The notes: generated from the letters alone by a model not told the origin. A stretch of 64,000 bases of DNA from Marivirga arenosa (GCF_030503895.2 NZ_CP129970.2:1304001-1368000), one strand, 5' to 3'. Counted from the stretch's first letter, positions 46,927 through 56,787 are shown. Translations and numbers: made by a program.

Positions 46927-48387
46927 TTAGCTTTCTCTTGCCACATTTGCATGGCTTTCATCAAAAGCCACTTTTACATCACTAATAAATTTACTTAGAT
47001 TTTTTGAATCTTTACTTGTATCTACCTCTACCTCGTATCTGCTAATAAACTCATCCTCAGTACCTTTTGACTTTTCAGAGATCAGAAGCTTGCCTAATAC
47101 CGGTTTTGATCTTCCAAATCCAGGAGCCTTAAGCAAATCAAGTAATTTCATATAAACCCACTGATTATTCACCTCGCTTTGATACACTATTGCTGCATCC
47201 ATTTTCTTGAGTGCATCAATGTGCCTATTTCTTAAATCCATCAAACCTCCCTGAGCGTCTAAAGTGATCAACTCCACATCAAACTGCTGAATATCTTGCT
47301 TTAATTTTGTTGCTGAAATAGAATCAATTTCATCATAAATAAGATAGATGATAGGTTTTTCCTGCTCATTATATTCTTTCTGACTTCTTAGTTTCTTATT
47401 CAGTCCCTTATCTAATAACTCTTCCCAAAGCGTATTTTTGAAATCTTCTAAAGAGGTTTGCAAAACTTCCGCACCAAAGGATACTTTATCATCACGTTTG
47501 ATATTATGAATAAAAGATCGCTGCTTTTCACTAGCATATTTTAAAGCAGGGCTAATCCAGATTAGGCGATTAAAATCAGAAGAATGACTTTTCGCAAAAT
47601 CAGCCGCCATACTATTCTGAATATCCATAATTGAATTTTCAGAGCCGTTAGGAATAGTTCCATATGAGGCTCCAATCATATGAATGGAAAAATGACATTT
47701 CTCTAAATCAGCTTTTATTGATTTTTTAATTGCTGCTGAAGTATGAGGTAATAAACTCTTAGGAAAAACTTCATATCCATGGCGAGTCAATTCTCTTTTA
47801 ATGATATTTCTGGCTCCTGCCAAATCCTGCCCAGTTTCAGCTAGGTATATAGCTCTTCTTCCATGCTTTTCTTTTTCACTTTCTTTATGGTTCATTTTAA
47901 GGATGGTTTCATATATATCGAAACATAAATCCACCATCTTCATCCAATAGCCCTTTTCTGCTTCCTTTGAGAAGAACTCCATAAGTTCTTGTTCCTCATT
48001 TTCAGTATTTAAATAAAAGATGTACGACCTAAGCGCTTTAAGCTTTTCTGGCATATCCACATAGGCTAATGGAGATTTGAAAACGGGAAATGTAGTTTCG
48101 TTTGCTTTTTCAGCTTTGGCTGGTTGAAATAACTCTTCTATTCTATCAAGGCAAGCACCGGATAGTATAAAATCTGGAGATAAAATTGGAATAAATAAAC
48201 TATTCTTACCGAACTTAAATTGAGGAGTTTCATCAGAAATTAAATTGATTTTAATCTCTCTATTCATAGTCTGCTTTAGCATCATGAATAGAAACTTTTC
48301 AAAATAGCTTACCCAGCCCTTATCGTCCAGAATTGGCTCATTATCTCTTTCAGAATATATAATACTTACTTCTAGCTTGTCATTCAT
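46927..48387 (-). CDS. Protein with three TIR-like domains
   Basis: The 486-residue protein has no signal or membrane helix. The N-terminal part (about residues 5-110: SIIYSERDNEP..., SLFIPILSPDFILSGACLD) looks like a TIR_2 fold. The middle (about 165-300: AIYLAETGQDLAGARNIIKR, IHMIGASYGTIPNGSENS) and C-terminal parts (about 345-450: PIIYLIYDEIDSISATKL, AIVYQSEVNNQWVYMKLLDL, KAPGFGRSKPVL) resemble TIR-like domains found beside nSTAND ATPases in other bacteria. A catalytic glutamate in any of them cannot be assigned with certainty. It overlaps the transporter gene by 4 bases and its stop is 1 base before the ATPase start. Confidence 0.78.
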   Translation of the reverse strand: MNDKLEVSIIYSERDNEPILDDKGWVSYFEKFLFMMLKQTMNREIKINLISDETPQFKFGKNSLFIPILSPDFILSGACLDRIEELFQPAKAEKANETTFPVFKSPLAYVDMPEKLKALRSYIFYLNTENEEQELMEFFSKEAEKGYWMKMVDLCFDIYETILKMNHKESEKEKHGRRAIYLAETGQDLAGARNIIKRELTRHGYEVFPKSLLPHTSAAIKKSIKADLEKCHFSIHMIGASYGTIPNGSENSIMDIQNSMAADFAKSHSSDFNRLIWISPALKYASEKQRSFIHNIKRDDKVSFGAEVLQTSLEDFKNTLWEELLDKGLNKKLRSQKEYNEQEKPIIYLIYDEIDSISATKLKQDIQQFDVELITLDAQGGLMDLRNRHIDALKKMDAAIVYQSEVNNQWVYMKLLDLLKAPGFGRSKPVLGKLLISEKSKGTEDEFISRYEVEVDTSKDSKNLSKFISDVKVAFDESHANVARES

Positions 48388-51300
48388 ATTTTTGATTGAT
48401 AATGTTGGGTAATAGCAGTAAATAACTGATTTGTAAATTCTTGACTTCTAGACATTAATGTGTAGAAATTATTTATATTTAGTTGAAATACTACTGCATT
48501 TTCATCTGCGATTAGGCTTTCGGCTTTGAGATGTTTTTCAGGGATAAATAACTCTCCATACACATCCTTTTCTACTAGTTTCACATCTGCTTCAAATTCA
48601 GTCTGTAGATGTAGACTACCAGACGCTACTACATAAATGGCATTATTCTCGAGATTTTTTAAATCAATTTTATCCCCTGTCTTTAGTCTGATTACTTGAG
48701 TATTATCAGCCAGTTCACATAATTGATCACCATTTATTTTATGGAATATTTCAATTTGTTTTAGAAACATCACGATTTCTACTAATAAGAAATAACCATC
48801 ATTTAAACCATCATCCAATTGATTACTTGAAATGGTTTTGATCAACTGGTCTTGATCTTCTTGATTTACTCTTGAAATTACCTTTTCATATTGCTCTCTA
48901 TTTCGATGATACAGCAACCAAACAGCAACTTCCTGTAATAGTCTGTCTTTGTTAAAGATGTGAGCAATTACTGCGTAACTGGGTTCATAACCTTCTTGAT
49001 AGGCTAGAGAATATAGAGCACAAGCTTTTATCCAGCGAGAAATCTGATTATAGTCTCTATTTAAGATGTTTTTTAATAATTGGAGTGGTTCAAATTTTTC
49101 ACGAGGAAAAAAGTTATCAAGCAATTTAATTTTTTCACTAGTGCTAATATCATCAACCAAAGGAAAGAGTTTTGACTTTAATTCTGAATCAATGAACATA
49201 TCCAGAAGTTCAATTCCATAGGCAATTCCTTCTGAAGTATCTGATAGGATATTTTCTTTTACCAGGGATACTGATTCAGTATCATAGATTAAAGAGAGCA
49301 ATAAAAAAACCTGTTCATAATTATGCCCAATTTCCTCTTTAAAAGCTTGTCTTAATATTTCAAATTTTTCTTCCTTAGGTAATTCTTGTAAAGCCGCCAT
49401 ATTCCAAATGGCCTTCCCAATTTCTTCTTCTATTAGGGTTATGATAATTTGGGCTTGATTTCCTTCCGCATTAAAATCCTCATACCCAAACCCATTAAGC
49501 ATTTCATAAACCACTCTTTTATCTGGGTAATCAATTTTTTTCAACAATAAAGCTTCGGCTTCATCTCCACCAATTTTACCCATTATTCTCACAACCGCCA
49601 TTTTAATTTTATCTGACTGTCCTGACTTGTGAAAGGCAGATTCTAAATGATGTAACACTTCTTTTCCTGCCGAAATGAGAGAAGCTGCTGCTGCATGACC
49701 AAACTTCTCAGTACCAAGCAAATCAATCAAAATATTCCAGGTTTCATGTCTTTTCAGAATCCTGGCGGTTTCAATCGCTTCCATTCGGACTTCTATGTTG
49801 GCATCCTTCAATAAATCGAGTAGTAGGAATATATTTTTGGCATCCGCATGTTGCCTGAAAATTCTGGCTGTGTAAAGCCTTTTGGCAGGATCTAATGACC
49901 GCGCCCAATTACTCAGTTGATCAAAGCTTACCGGAGCCACATCTCTAGATTGGTTTTCTTTTAATGCTTTTTCAGCTAGTTTTTTAAGGGTTAAATCTGA
50001 ATTTTCATTAAAGGCATGTTGATCGTCCCCTAAGTATTCTCTCATTTTAGGCGAAATGTCACCTTTGAAATTTTGCTTGAAAGCATTGAACTCTTCTGGC
50101 TCGAGCTTTTCCATCAATTTTAACCCATAAAGCCTTCTATGTTCTTCATCACTATTAACCTGCTTATGCAATAATCGGCTAATGGAGTTTTCATTCTCAT
50201 CAACTTTATTTTTTTCCTTATTTTTTACCAAAGTTTTTTGCAAAGTGGATCTGTAGCCACCGTGCATTCTTTGAGTTACAAAATACCAAATTATTAAAAG
50301 TGGTAATACAGCTACTGATATGGTTAATAAATTGAATACCTCTACATTATTTAACACTATAATGATAGCACCGGCAATCATACCTGCGAAAGCATTAACA
50401 ACTCCTTGTATTTTTACCTGAATATCGAATCTACTTTCAACATCAAGTGGTAGAAAATACAATTTAAATGTAGGTTCATCTAATGCATCCTTTAAAGAAG
50501 TAACAAAAAGCTTACTCACGGCTATGGTTACAAAGAAAAATATAAATGTGGGATCATCAGGAGTAAAGCCAAATCCGGCACCTATCAAACATGCTGCACC
50601 TACCATAATCATAATTAGGATTGGATTGATAAGCAGGGAAACTTTTAATCCATATAGTGAAATGATTTTATCCGTAGCAAAAGTTTGGAATAAAAAGCTG
50701 AAAATGATGATTGTACCATTAAAATACGCTAAAAAGGTTGCCAAATTACTTTCTTCAAATTGCGCTGATGCGACACTAAAGAAGGAGTAATCAATAAAAG
50801 TAATGGCTATTACACTTACCAATACGAAACCTACCATTAGCAACATGTATTTGTTACTCAATACATTTTTATACGACACAAACTCACTTCTTTCCCCTCT
50901 TCTAATATGCTTCTTTGAGCTATTCATTAGCCAAAGAAAAGACAAATACATCCCACCAAGACTAAAAACACTTAAGGTAATTAGATCCTTCTCTGCAAAA
51001 TCAGGCTGATTCAATAAGAATGGGATTACAATTAATAGAGCTAAAATTGAAGCAGTTAGCTGACCAGTATCAATTCCTCCGATAATTCTTTTGGACTGCC
51101 TAAGATCAAATAGTCTTCCGAATGCACCCCAGAAAATTAATAGAATAAGATACGTAAAGGGCAATACAAAAGTAAAAGTGATAAAGTATAATGGGGATAC
51201 ATCTGGTAAGTATGCATACGCTACCTCTACAGAAATTAATAACAGGAATATTACTAGTAGGGTATAGCCTGCTAAACGTACGAAGCTAATTTTTGACTGA

Positions 51301-51524
51301 AAGTAATTAAAAAGATAAGTGGCTATTACACCAATAGCACCTGAAACTACAATTGCTAAAGGTAAGTCCGTTTCTTCACTAAAATTATTCAGAAAAAGTG
51401 CTTCAGCCCCAACCGATAAGCCAGAAACAAAAAAGCCCATGAAAAAACCCATGAGTAATAGTAAAAATACTCTTTTGGATTCTGGCTCTTCGGCATTTAA
51501 AACATTTAGGACTAACTTTTTCAA
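48384..51524 (-). CDS. Npt/TLC-type nucleotide-transporter-like protein with HEAT repeats and cNMP-binding domain
   Basis: The 1046-residue protein starts at TTG (51524; no ATG is in frame upstream before the gene-free stretch). The N-terminal about 430 residues form some 12 membrane helices resembling the ATP/ADP translocase-like Npt1/Npt2 family (GRLFDLRQSKRIIGGIDTGQ, LKDALDEPTFKLYFLP, FDIQVKIQGVVNAFAG). A hydrophilic stretch of HEAT-like helical repeats follows (about 470-870), and a C-terminal cyclic-nucleotide-binding-like beta roll (about 890-1040: NNAIYVVASGSLHLQTEFEA...). Whether it transports nucleotides or senses them is unknown. It is the first gene of the six-gene operon. Confidence 0.85.
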   Translation of the reverse strand: MKKLVLNVLNAEEPESKRVFLLLLMGFFMGFFVSGLSVGAEALFLNNFSEETDLPLAIVVSGAIGVIATYLFNYFQSKISFVRLAGYTLLVIFLLLISVEVAYAYLPDVSPLYFITFTFVLPFTYLILLIFWGAFGRLFDLRQSKRIIGGIDTGQLTASILALLIVIPFLLNQPDFAEKDLITLSVFSLGGMYLSFLWLMNSSKKHIRRGERSEFVSYKNVLSNKYMLLMVGFVLVSVIAITFIDYSFFSVASAQFEESNLATFLAYFNGTIIIFSFLFQTFATDKIISLYGLKVSLLINPILIMIMVGAACLIGAGFGFTPDDPTFIFFFVTIAVSKLFVTSLKDALDEPTFKLYFLPLDVESRFDIQVKIQGVVNAFAGMIAGAIIIVLNNVEVFNLLTISVAVLPLLIIWYFVTQRMHGGYRSTLQKTLVKNKEKNKVDENENSISRLLHKQVNSDEEHRRLYGLKLMEKLEPEEFNAFKQNFKGDISPKMREYLGDDQHAFNENSDLTLKKLAEKALKENQSRDVAPVSFDQLSNWARSLDPAKRLYTARIFRQHADAKNIFLLLDLLKDANIEVRMEAIETARILKRHETWNILIDLLGTEKFGHAAAASLISAGKEVLHHLESAFHKSGQSDKIKMAVVRIMGKIGGDEAEALLLKKIDYPDKRVVYEMLNGFGYEDFNAEGNQAQIIITLIEEEIGKAIWNMAALQELPKEEKFEILRQAFKEEIGHNYEQVFLLLSLIYDTESVSLVKENILSDTSEGIAYGIELLDMFIDSELKSKLFPLVDDISTSEKIKLLDNFFPREKFEPLQLLKNILNRDYNQISRWIKACALYSLAYQEGYEPSYAVIAHIFNKDRLLQEVAVWLLYHRNREQYEKVISRVNQEDQDQLIKTISSNQLDDGLNDGYFLLVEIVMFLKQIEIFHKINGDQLCELADNTQVIRLKTGDKIDLKNLENNAIYVVASGSLHLQTEFEADVKLVEKDVYGELFIPEKHLKAESLIADENAVVFQLNINNFYTLMSRSQEFTNQLFTAITQHYQSKI

Positions 51525-51748
51525 AAAAACAGTATCTACATAATATCGGTGTAATTTATGCTATTTATCTACATTGTAATATTTTTTCAATAAATATTTA
51601 GACTTTATTTCGATGAGTGGCTATATTTAAAGGATAGTAAACAATATGTGATTAAACATCTATTTAAGCTCTTGTAATTGAGAAGTAATAAATTGCACCT
51701 TTTACTAGAAAAGAATATAAGATTAACAAAAAGCACACTATACCAACA

Positions 51749-51946
51749 TCATTGTTCGTCATCCTTTTTAGAATTCAGTTTTCGAATGTATCGGTTCAAT
51801 ACAAAAGCTGCGGTCCAGAAGGCTAAGGCTACTAAAGTATACTCCATGGCTTGGTCACCTGCATACCTAAGGCTGTAATAAAACACCATAATCATGATGA
51901 TTACCAAAACCCAATAAACTATTCTTAAAATCTTAGTTAACTCCAT
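51749..51946 (-). CDS. Small two-helix membrane protein
   Basis: The 65-residue protein has two hydrophobic segments (about residues 9-25 and 36-53) and a positively charged tail (RYIRKLNSKKD). It starts 6 bases after the stop of the hydrolase gene, which supports real expression as its partner. I know of no function. Confidence 0.6.
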   Translation of the reverse strand: MELTKILRIVYWVLVIIMIMVFYYSLRYAGDQAMEYTLVALAFWTAAFVLNRYIRKLNSKKDDEQ

Positions 51947-51952
51947 TCTATT

Positions 51953-53083
51953 TTATTTCAATAATTCGTAGGCAGCTTCAACATATTCATACACATCATC
52001 AGGGTGATTATCAGTATAAAGCTTGCTTCTGCTTTTACCTAACCTTACTACTACAGCATTTTTATCTTTCAAAACAAATACATATTGCCCTAAAATCCCT
52101 CTTGCATATGGAATTTGCTTTCCTTCATAGTTCAATATCCACCATTGATAACCGTAATAAGGTATTTCCTTTTCTGAACTGAATAGTTTAGCTGCTTGAG
52201 TAGCTACTTGAATATATTCTGCTGGAACAACTTGCTCTCCATTCCATTCACCATTATTCAAAACCAGTTGACCTATTCTGGCAAAATCTCTAGCTGTACT
52301 ATTAAAGCAACAAAATGCCTTTTCCATTCCGCCTGCTCTATCTAAACTCCAAAGTGCATCATGTTCTGCTCCAATTTTTCGCCATAAACGATTCGTAGCG
52401 TAATCACTTACTGATTGACCGGTGGCTGCCTCGAGTATTTCTGCCAAGATTTGAGTATTTATGCTTTTGTAAGCAAACTCCTGAGCTGGCTCTCCATCCA
52501 TCTTCAATTCATCAACCAGCTTCTTTAAATTGTGACCATAGTAGGCTTCAGTAGTTTTTGAAAATGGGCTCATATAAGCTTCATTCCAGTCAATACCTGA
52601 GCTCATAGTGAGAACATCTTTAATGGTAACTTCTGATTTATCCCCTTCTTTGAAGGATTCTAAATATTCAGAAACGGGTTCAAAAACACTCTTAATTTTG
52701 CCCTCATCTATTGCTATGCCAATAAGTAAACTCACTATACTTTTTGCTGCTGAAAAAGAGTTAGAAATGGCTTCTTCATCATATCCTAAAAAGTATTTTT
52801 CATAAAATATTGCAGTATCTTTTACAATTAGAAAAGCTGTGGTTTCATAGGATTCCAGAATTTCTTGATAAGCCTGGCCCATTTCATATTGATTATATCC
52901 AGGAGAAATAGCCCATGGTTGAGGGTTGCTGGCTGCTACGGTTCTATTTTCGAATATTTCATAGTCATCAATATTAGCAGTTAAATGCAAAAAAGCATTT
53001 TGAGAATAATCAGGCAGGAAAAGAAAAGTAATACCCAATAAAACGATGACAATAAATGATGCGCCTAGTGTTTTTCTTAACAT
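51953..53083 (-). CDS. Beta-lactamase-fold serine hydrolase (class C-like family)
   Basis: The 376-residue protein has one N-terminal signal/anchor segment (about residues 7-25), the nucleophile motif S-A-A-K in SNSFSAAKSIVSLLIG (about 111-114), a YKS-type second motif in EFAYKSINTQI and a late HxG-like region YGYQWWILNYEG. It matches the beta-lactamase/transpeptidase-like hydrolases (including 6-aminohexanoate-dimer hydrolases and esterases) rather than a resistance enzyme. It acts in the periplasm; the substrate is unknown. A TATTTTTG box (minus strand, 53111-53118) is 28 bases before the start. Confidence 0.88.
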   Translation of the reverse strand: MLRKTLGASFIVIVLLGITFLFLPDYSQNAFLHLTANIDDYEIFENRTVAASNPQPWAISPGYNQYEMGQAYQEILESYETTAFLIVKDTAIFYEKYFLGYDEEAISNSFSAAKSIVSLLIGIAIDEGKIKSVFEPVSEYLESFKEGDKSEVTIKDVLTMSSGIDWNEAYMSPFSKTTEAYYGHNLKKLVDELKMDGEPAQEFAYKSINTQILAEILEAATGQSVSDYATNRLWRKIGAEHDALWSLDRAGGMEKAFCCFNSTARDFARIGQLVLNNGEWNGEQVVPAEYIQVATQAAKLFSSEKEIPYYGYQWWILNYEGKQIPYARGILGQYVFVLKDKNAVVVRLGKSRSKLYTDNHPDDVYEYVEAAYELLK

Positions 53084-53235
53084 AAATTCAAGACAATTTT
53101 ATAAACCAAGCAAAAATACATTTTCAAAAAGTAATAATATCATTAAAACAAATTGAATTTCTAAATTAACATTTCTCTGCTACCTTCGTATTGGAAGTGA
53201 CATCAAAAATTTAAACTAAACCTAATTATATTAAT

Positions 53236-53832
53236 ATGAAAAGAGGTCTTTTAATTACGATTGGCATCATTGTTTTAGTTGCCATTATCATATACCGAGT
53301 ATTTGCTGGTTCTTATAACAATATGGTTACAAAAGAAGAGCAAGTAACTTCAGCATGGTCGCAGGTTGAAAATGTTTATCAAAGAAGAGCTGACTTAATA
53401 CCGAACCTAGTAAATACGGTAAAAGGATATGCTGATTTTGAACAAGAGACACTTCAAGGTGTAATTGAAGCGAGGTCAAAAGCAACTGGTGTTAATATTA
53501 ACGCGGATGACTTGAGTCCTGAAAAAATCCAGCAATTCCAGCAAGCACAACAAGGCTTAAGTTCTGCTTTATCTCGTTTAATGGTAGTAGTTGAACGATA
53601 TCCAGATTTAAAGGCCAATCAAAACTTCTCAAAATTGCAAGATCAATTAGAAGGAACAGAAAATAGAATTGCTGTAGAAAGAAGAAGATTCAATGAGGTT
53701 ACAAGAGACTACAATACCTATATCAGAAAATTTCCTCAAACCATGCTAGCAGGCATATACGGTTTTGAGAAGAAAGGATATTTCGAAGCTGACCAAGGAG
53801 CAGAAAATGCACCTGAAGTGAGTTTCGATTAA
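53236..53832 (+). CDS. LemA-family membrane protein
   Basis: The 198-residue protein has an N-terminal helix (LLITIGIIVLVAIIIYRVF) and the LemA core: YNNMVTKEEQVTSAWSQVEN then VYQRRADLIPNLVNTVKGYADFE, and a C-terminal FNEVTRDYNTYIRKFP helix. The family is widespread, with one membrane pass and a helical bundle outside; function is not settled. It is followed by a terminator, and a TPM-domain gene of the type often linked to LemA lies two genes on. Confidence 0.93.
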   Translation: MKRGLLITIGIIVLVAIIIYRVFAGSYNNMVTKEEQVTSAWSQVENVYQRRADLIPNLVNTVKGYADFEQETLQGVIEARSKATGVNINADDLSPEKIQQFQQAQQGLSSALSRLMVVVERYPDLKANQNFSKLQDQLEGTENRIAVERRRFNEVTRDYNTYIRKFPQTMLAGIYGFEKKGYFEADQGAENAPEVSFD

Positions 53833-53857
53833 TTGAAAATAGCAAGTGATAGTAAAG

Positions 53858-53890
53858 GGCTTCAAATCAAATTTTGAAGCCTTTTTTATT
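53858..53890 (+). terminator. Rho-independent terminator after lemA
   Basis: GGCTTCAAA pairs with TTTGAAGCC over a 6-base loop, followed by T6. Confidence 0.85.
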
Positions 53891-53935
53891 TGTAAATCTT
53901 TGCAAACAACAAGCTAATGCAGGTGTTGATATAAT

Positions 53936-54442
53936 ATGGAAATTCAAGAAAACACAGTAGTTACTTTATCATATCACGTTAGAAAAAAAGATGAAGAAGG
54001 TGAATTAGTTGACTTTTCAGGGCAATCTTATCCGTTAAGATTTCTCTTTGGAAGTGGAAAAATGCTACCCTATTTTGAAGAGCAGTTAAAAGGAAAAACC
54101 CAAAATGAGACCTTTGCCTTCAGATTACCCGCTGATTTTGCTTATGGTAAAAAGGATGAAAGTTTAATCAAAACAATCCCAAAAGCTGATTTTAAAGAGA
54201 AAGAAGGCTATACTGAAGAAACCTTGGAAGTAGGCGCTTACATACGGTATGAGAATAGTGAAGAATCGCAAAGTGGAAGAATAATTGATAAAAATAAATC
54301 AGACGTAAAGGTAGACTTCAACCACCCTTTAGCCGGTCAAGATCTATTTTTTAAAGGCAATATAATATCAGTGAGGAAAGCATCTTTTGAAGAGATTGAA
54401 AGACAACATCATATTGAACCAGATGGCATTCGCTTTCAATAA
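53936..54442 (+). CDS. SlyD-like FKBP-type peptidyl-prolyl isomerase
   Basis: The 168-residue protein has the FKBP fold of SlyD type: VVTLSYHVRKKDEEGELVDF, then LRFLFGSGKMLPYFEEQLKG (the G-x-G-x-L-x4-E core), FAFRLPADFAYGKKDE, and an inserted IF domain (about 75-130) ending in VKVDFNHPLAGQDLFFKGNI. It catalyses proline isomerisation and acts as a chaperone, here in the cytoplasm (no signal). The metal-binding histidine-rich tail of enteric SlyD is absent. Confidence 0.9.
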   Translation: MEIQENTVVTLSYHVRKKDEEGELVDFSGQSYPLRFLFGSGKMLPYFEEQLKGKTQNETFAFRLPADFAYGKKDESLIKTIPKADFKEKEGYTEETLEVGAYIRYENSEESQSGRIIDKNKSDVKVDFNHPLAGQDLFFKGNIISVRKASFEEIERQHHIEPDGIRFQ

Positions 54443-54501
54443 GCACAATAACATTTAAAGAATAAGGCCGTATTCTTTGGAAGATTTATTAAATTTATGT
54501 C

Positions 54502-54939
54502 ATGGCAAAAGATGCATTCACAGAAGAAGAAAAGAAAAAAATTGTTAGCGCTATTAAAGAGGCGGAACTGAATACTTCAGGAGAGATTCAAATTCACCTA
54601 GAAAATCATTGCAAGGAAGATGTAATGGATCATGCAGCCTACATTTTTAAAACCCTTAAAATGCATAAAACCAAAGAACGCAATGGAGTTCTTTTTTATA
54701 TGGCTGTGAAGGATCATAAGTTTGCCATTTTAGGTGATGCAGGTATTAACAATAAAGTTCCTGAAAACTTTTGGGATGACATAAAGGAACATATGCTAGC
54801 TCACTTTAAAAAAGGAGATTTAACAGCTGGACTAAGCGAAGGAATCAAAATGGCAGGAGAACAACTCGCATCCCACTTTCCTTATCAAAAAGATGATGAA
54901 AACGAGTTGCCAGATGAAATTTCATTTGGGAAGAATTGA
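54502..54939 (+). CDS. TPM-domain protein (soluble)
   Basis: The 145-residue protein carries the TPM domain (TEEEKKKIVSAIKEAELNTS, GEIQIHLEN, GVLFYMAVKDHKFAILGDAG, GDLTAGLSEGIKMAGEQLA). Unlike most relatives it has no signal or C-terminal membrane segment. TPM proteins accompany LemA in many bacteria and may work together in envelope maintenance. It is separated by 59 bases from the isomerase gene. Confidence 0.9.
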   Translation: MAKDAFTEEEKKKIVSAIKEAELNTSGEIQIHLENHCKEDVMDHAAYIFKTLKMHKTKERNGVLFYMAVKDHKFAILGDAGINNKVPENFWDDIKEHMLAHFKKGDLTAGLSEGIKMAGEQLASHFPYQKDDENELPDEISFGKN

Positions 54940-54942
54940 ATT

Positions 54943-54973
54943 AACTCCATACAATTACTGAATGTATGGAGTT
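54943..54973. terminator. Hairpin between convergent TPM and thioredoxin-like genes
   Basis: AACTCCATACA pairs exactly with TGTATGGAGTT over a 9-base loop. The flanking T run is short, so it is only a likely terminator. Confidence 0.55.
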
Positions 54974-55019
54974 TCAAAATTAAGTGACAAATGATTAAAA
55001 ATCCTTTTCAGACATCACT

Positions 55020-55577
55020 TCAAAATATCTTGCTATTCTCTCCAGTGAACTTTTTATTCACTAAAAAAGGATACTCATAACTATTATGATTCACGTTATA
55101 CATAAATAGGTATGGAAATGGTTGATTCTCCAGCCCCCCTCCAATTAAAAAATCATCTTTAATTCCTCTTACCATATCAGACATTCCTAAATCCATAAAA
55201 TATTGTCTATATTCTCTGAGCGTTTTCACATCTACTAAAATTATCAAATTTTGATCAATAAACGTAGAGAAATTACTTTTAATAAGATCATAAATTTGGT
55301 CATAACAAGGATTGCAAACATTTGATGGAATTCTTAAAATCAATTTACTCCCCTGAAGCTCATAATTATTCATATCATAGTCATAAATTTTGCCCTTTAA
55401 ACTAAAATTATTTTCTAATTTATTAAAGTTTTTATGAATACTTAATTCATAATCTGTGTTTAATTTAACAATTTCAGATGTATTACATTCTATTTTCGTA
55501 TCCTTTCTTAAGTTATAATTAGAATAAGATAAATAGAGAATTACAATAATCGATAAAACAAATATATACTTATTCAT
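55020..55577 (-). CDS. Membrane-anchored thioredoxin-like protein with CNPC motif
   Basis: The 185-residue protein has one N-terminal membrane helix (about residues 4-20) and a region with RIPSNVCNPCYDQIYDLI, a CxxC motif in thioredoxin-like position (about 100-103), followed by LIILVDVKTLREY and PYLFMYNVNHN strands. It resembles the thioredoxin-like proteins that sit by NVEALA peptide genes. It overlaps the propeller lipoprotein gene by 4 bases and is the last gene of the peptide cassette. A redox role on the cysteine-rich peptide is plausible but not shown. Confidence 0.75.
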   Translation of the reverse strand: MNKYIFVLSIIVILYLSYSNYNLRKDTKIECNTSEIVKLNTDYELSIHKNFNKLENNFSLKGKIYDYDMNNYELQGSKLILRIPSNVCNPCYDQIYDLIKSNFSTFIDQNLIILVDVKTLREYRQYFMDLGMSDMVRGIKDDFLIGGGLENQPFPYLFMYNVNHNSYEYPFLVNKKFTGENSKIF

Positions 55578-56770
55578 CCTTTATAATTTAATAAAACTAA
55601 AATTGGATTTGAGTTTTGATTCACATTATCGAAGAGTTCAAACCATTTTTTGTTCGAAATCACATAGGTTTCCCATTCTGAATCATTGAGTTTACCTTTT
55701 ATCTGTTTCATTTTCTCAATTTCTTCAAAAGGGTCGACTTGAAAAACTATACTATTGTAAAATATACCAAGAGGTACTTTATTAAAATCAGCCTTCACTT
55801 TTTCATTTGAAAACCCATATAAATTATTCGATAAATGGTCAAAAGTTATGTTTTCTTCAGTATTCCGGTCAAAAAGGGTATGATATAGTTCCCCTTTATA
55901 CTTAAATGTGAAATAAATAAATTTTTCACTAACGTTATAATCTGTCAATTTGAAAGGATAATTTGATTTATTTAAAGTTTTAACAAAATCCATTAAACCA
56001 TCAAAATTTTGATTAAGAAAGGATTCGGGCATATTTTGATTCTCAAAATGCACACTATATTCAGCTGCAATAGATTTATCTGTTAATTGAAATAATTTAC
56101 TAATAAGCATATTGTGATAAAACCCTTCATTCCTTGTGAAATTATTTCTTTCCATAAATAGTAATTCTCTTTGATTTTCTGGAATCGGTAAAAACTTTTC
56201 AAGTAACTTGTCCTTCTCAAAATCAAATATAGCAAGTTGATGTCCCAGAGTTCCGTAATAGAAATTACCTCCATGTAAGGCAAAAATTTCGCCTTTCAAA
56301 TGAGTAAAAGAATAGGTCGAATTTAACAACTCATTCTTGAAAATTTTTTTAATATTGCCAAGTGTATCAACTTCAGTAATTCTTCCTTTTTTATTGTCTA
56401 AAATGAAAAATGTTTCTCCAGACTTTGATACACTAAAATTCGTGATGTTCAGATATTCATCTGGTCCTTCGCCAATTTTATTAATTAATACCTCTTTGTT
56501 ATTCTTGAGATTTTTAATTAGGATAAGATTTGATGGTTTACGACAGTGAACTATTAAATTATCTCTTAATTGTCCTACTGATTGTATATTGCTTATTATT
56601 TCCTCTGAATCAAGCGTAACAATTTTATTTAATTCAAAGTAATCTCCATACTGAATAGTTTTTTTATCATTCAAGTTAATTCTAATCTCTTTTGAATAAT
56701 TTTTTTCTGGAGTATTACAGCTTTGAAAAATTACTATTGATAGTAAACTTATAATTTTAATTACCTTCAT
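55574..56770 (-). CDS. 6-bladed beta-propeller lipoprotein (NVEALA-associated type)
   Basis: The 398-residue protein has a lipobox (SIVIFQSC, Cys about 18) and propeller strands such as FSVSKSGETFFILDNKKGRI and FEKDKLLEKFLPIPENQREL. It resembles the 6-bladed propeller lipoproteins next to NVEALA peptides in Bacteroidota, whose role is not known. It starts 53 bases after the peptide gene, across a terminator-like hairpin, and overlaps the thioredoxin-like gene by 4 bases. Confidence 0.82.
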   Translation of the reverse strand: MKVIKIISLLSIVIFQSCNTPEKNYSKEIRINLNDKKTIQYGDYFELNKIVTLDSEEIISNIQSVGQLRDNLIVHCRKPSNLILIKNLKNNKEVLINKIGEGPDEYLNITNFSVSKSGETFFILDNKKGRITEVDTLGNIKKIFKNELLNSTYSFTHLKGEIFALHGGNFYYGTLGHQLAIFDFEKDKLLEKFLPIPENQRELLFMERNNFTRNEGFYHNMLISKLFQLTDKSIAAEYSVHFENQNMPESFLNQNFDGLMDFVKTLNKSNYPFKLTDYNVSEKFIYFTFKYKGELYHTLFDRNTEENITFDHLSNNLYGFSNEKVKADFNKVPLGIFYNSIVFQVDPFEEIEKMKQIKGKLNDSEWETYVISNKKWFELFDNVNQNSNPILVLLNYKG

Positions 56771-56787
56771 AAATCATAATTTGTTGA

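Noticed and set aside
51525-51748. Plus-strand frame around 51678-51878
   Set aside because: It is antisense to the small membrane protein gene and its translation has no family features.
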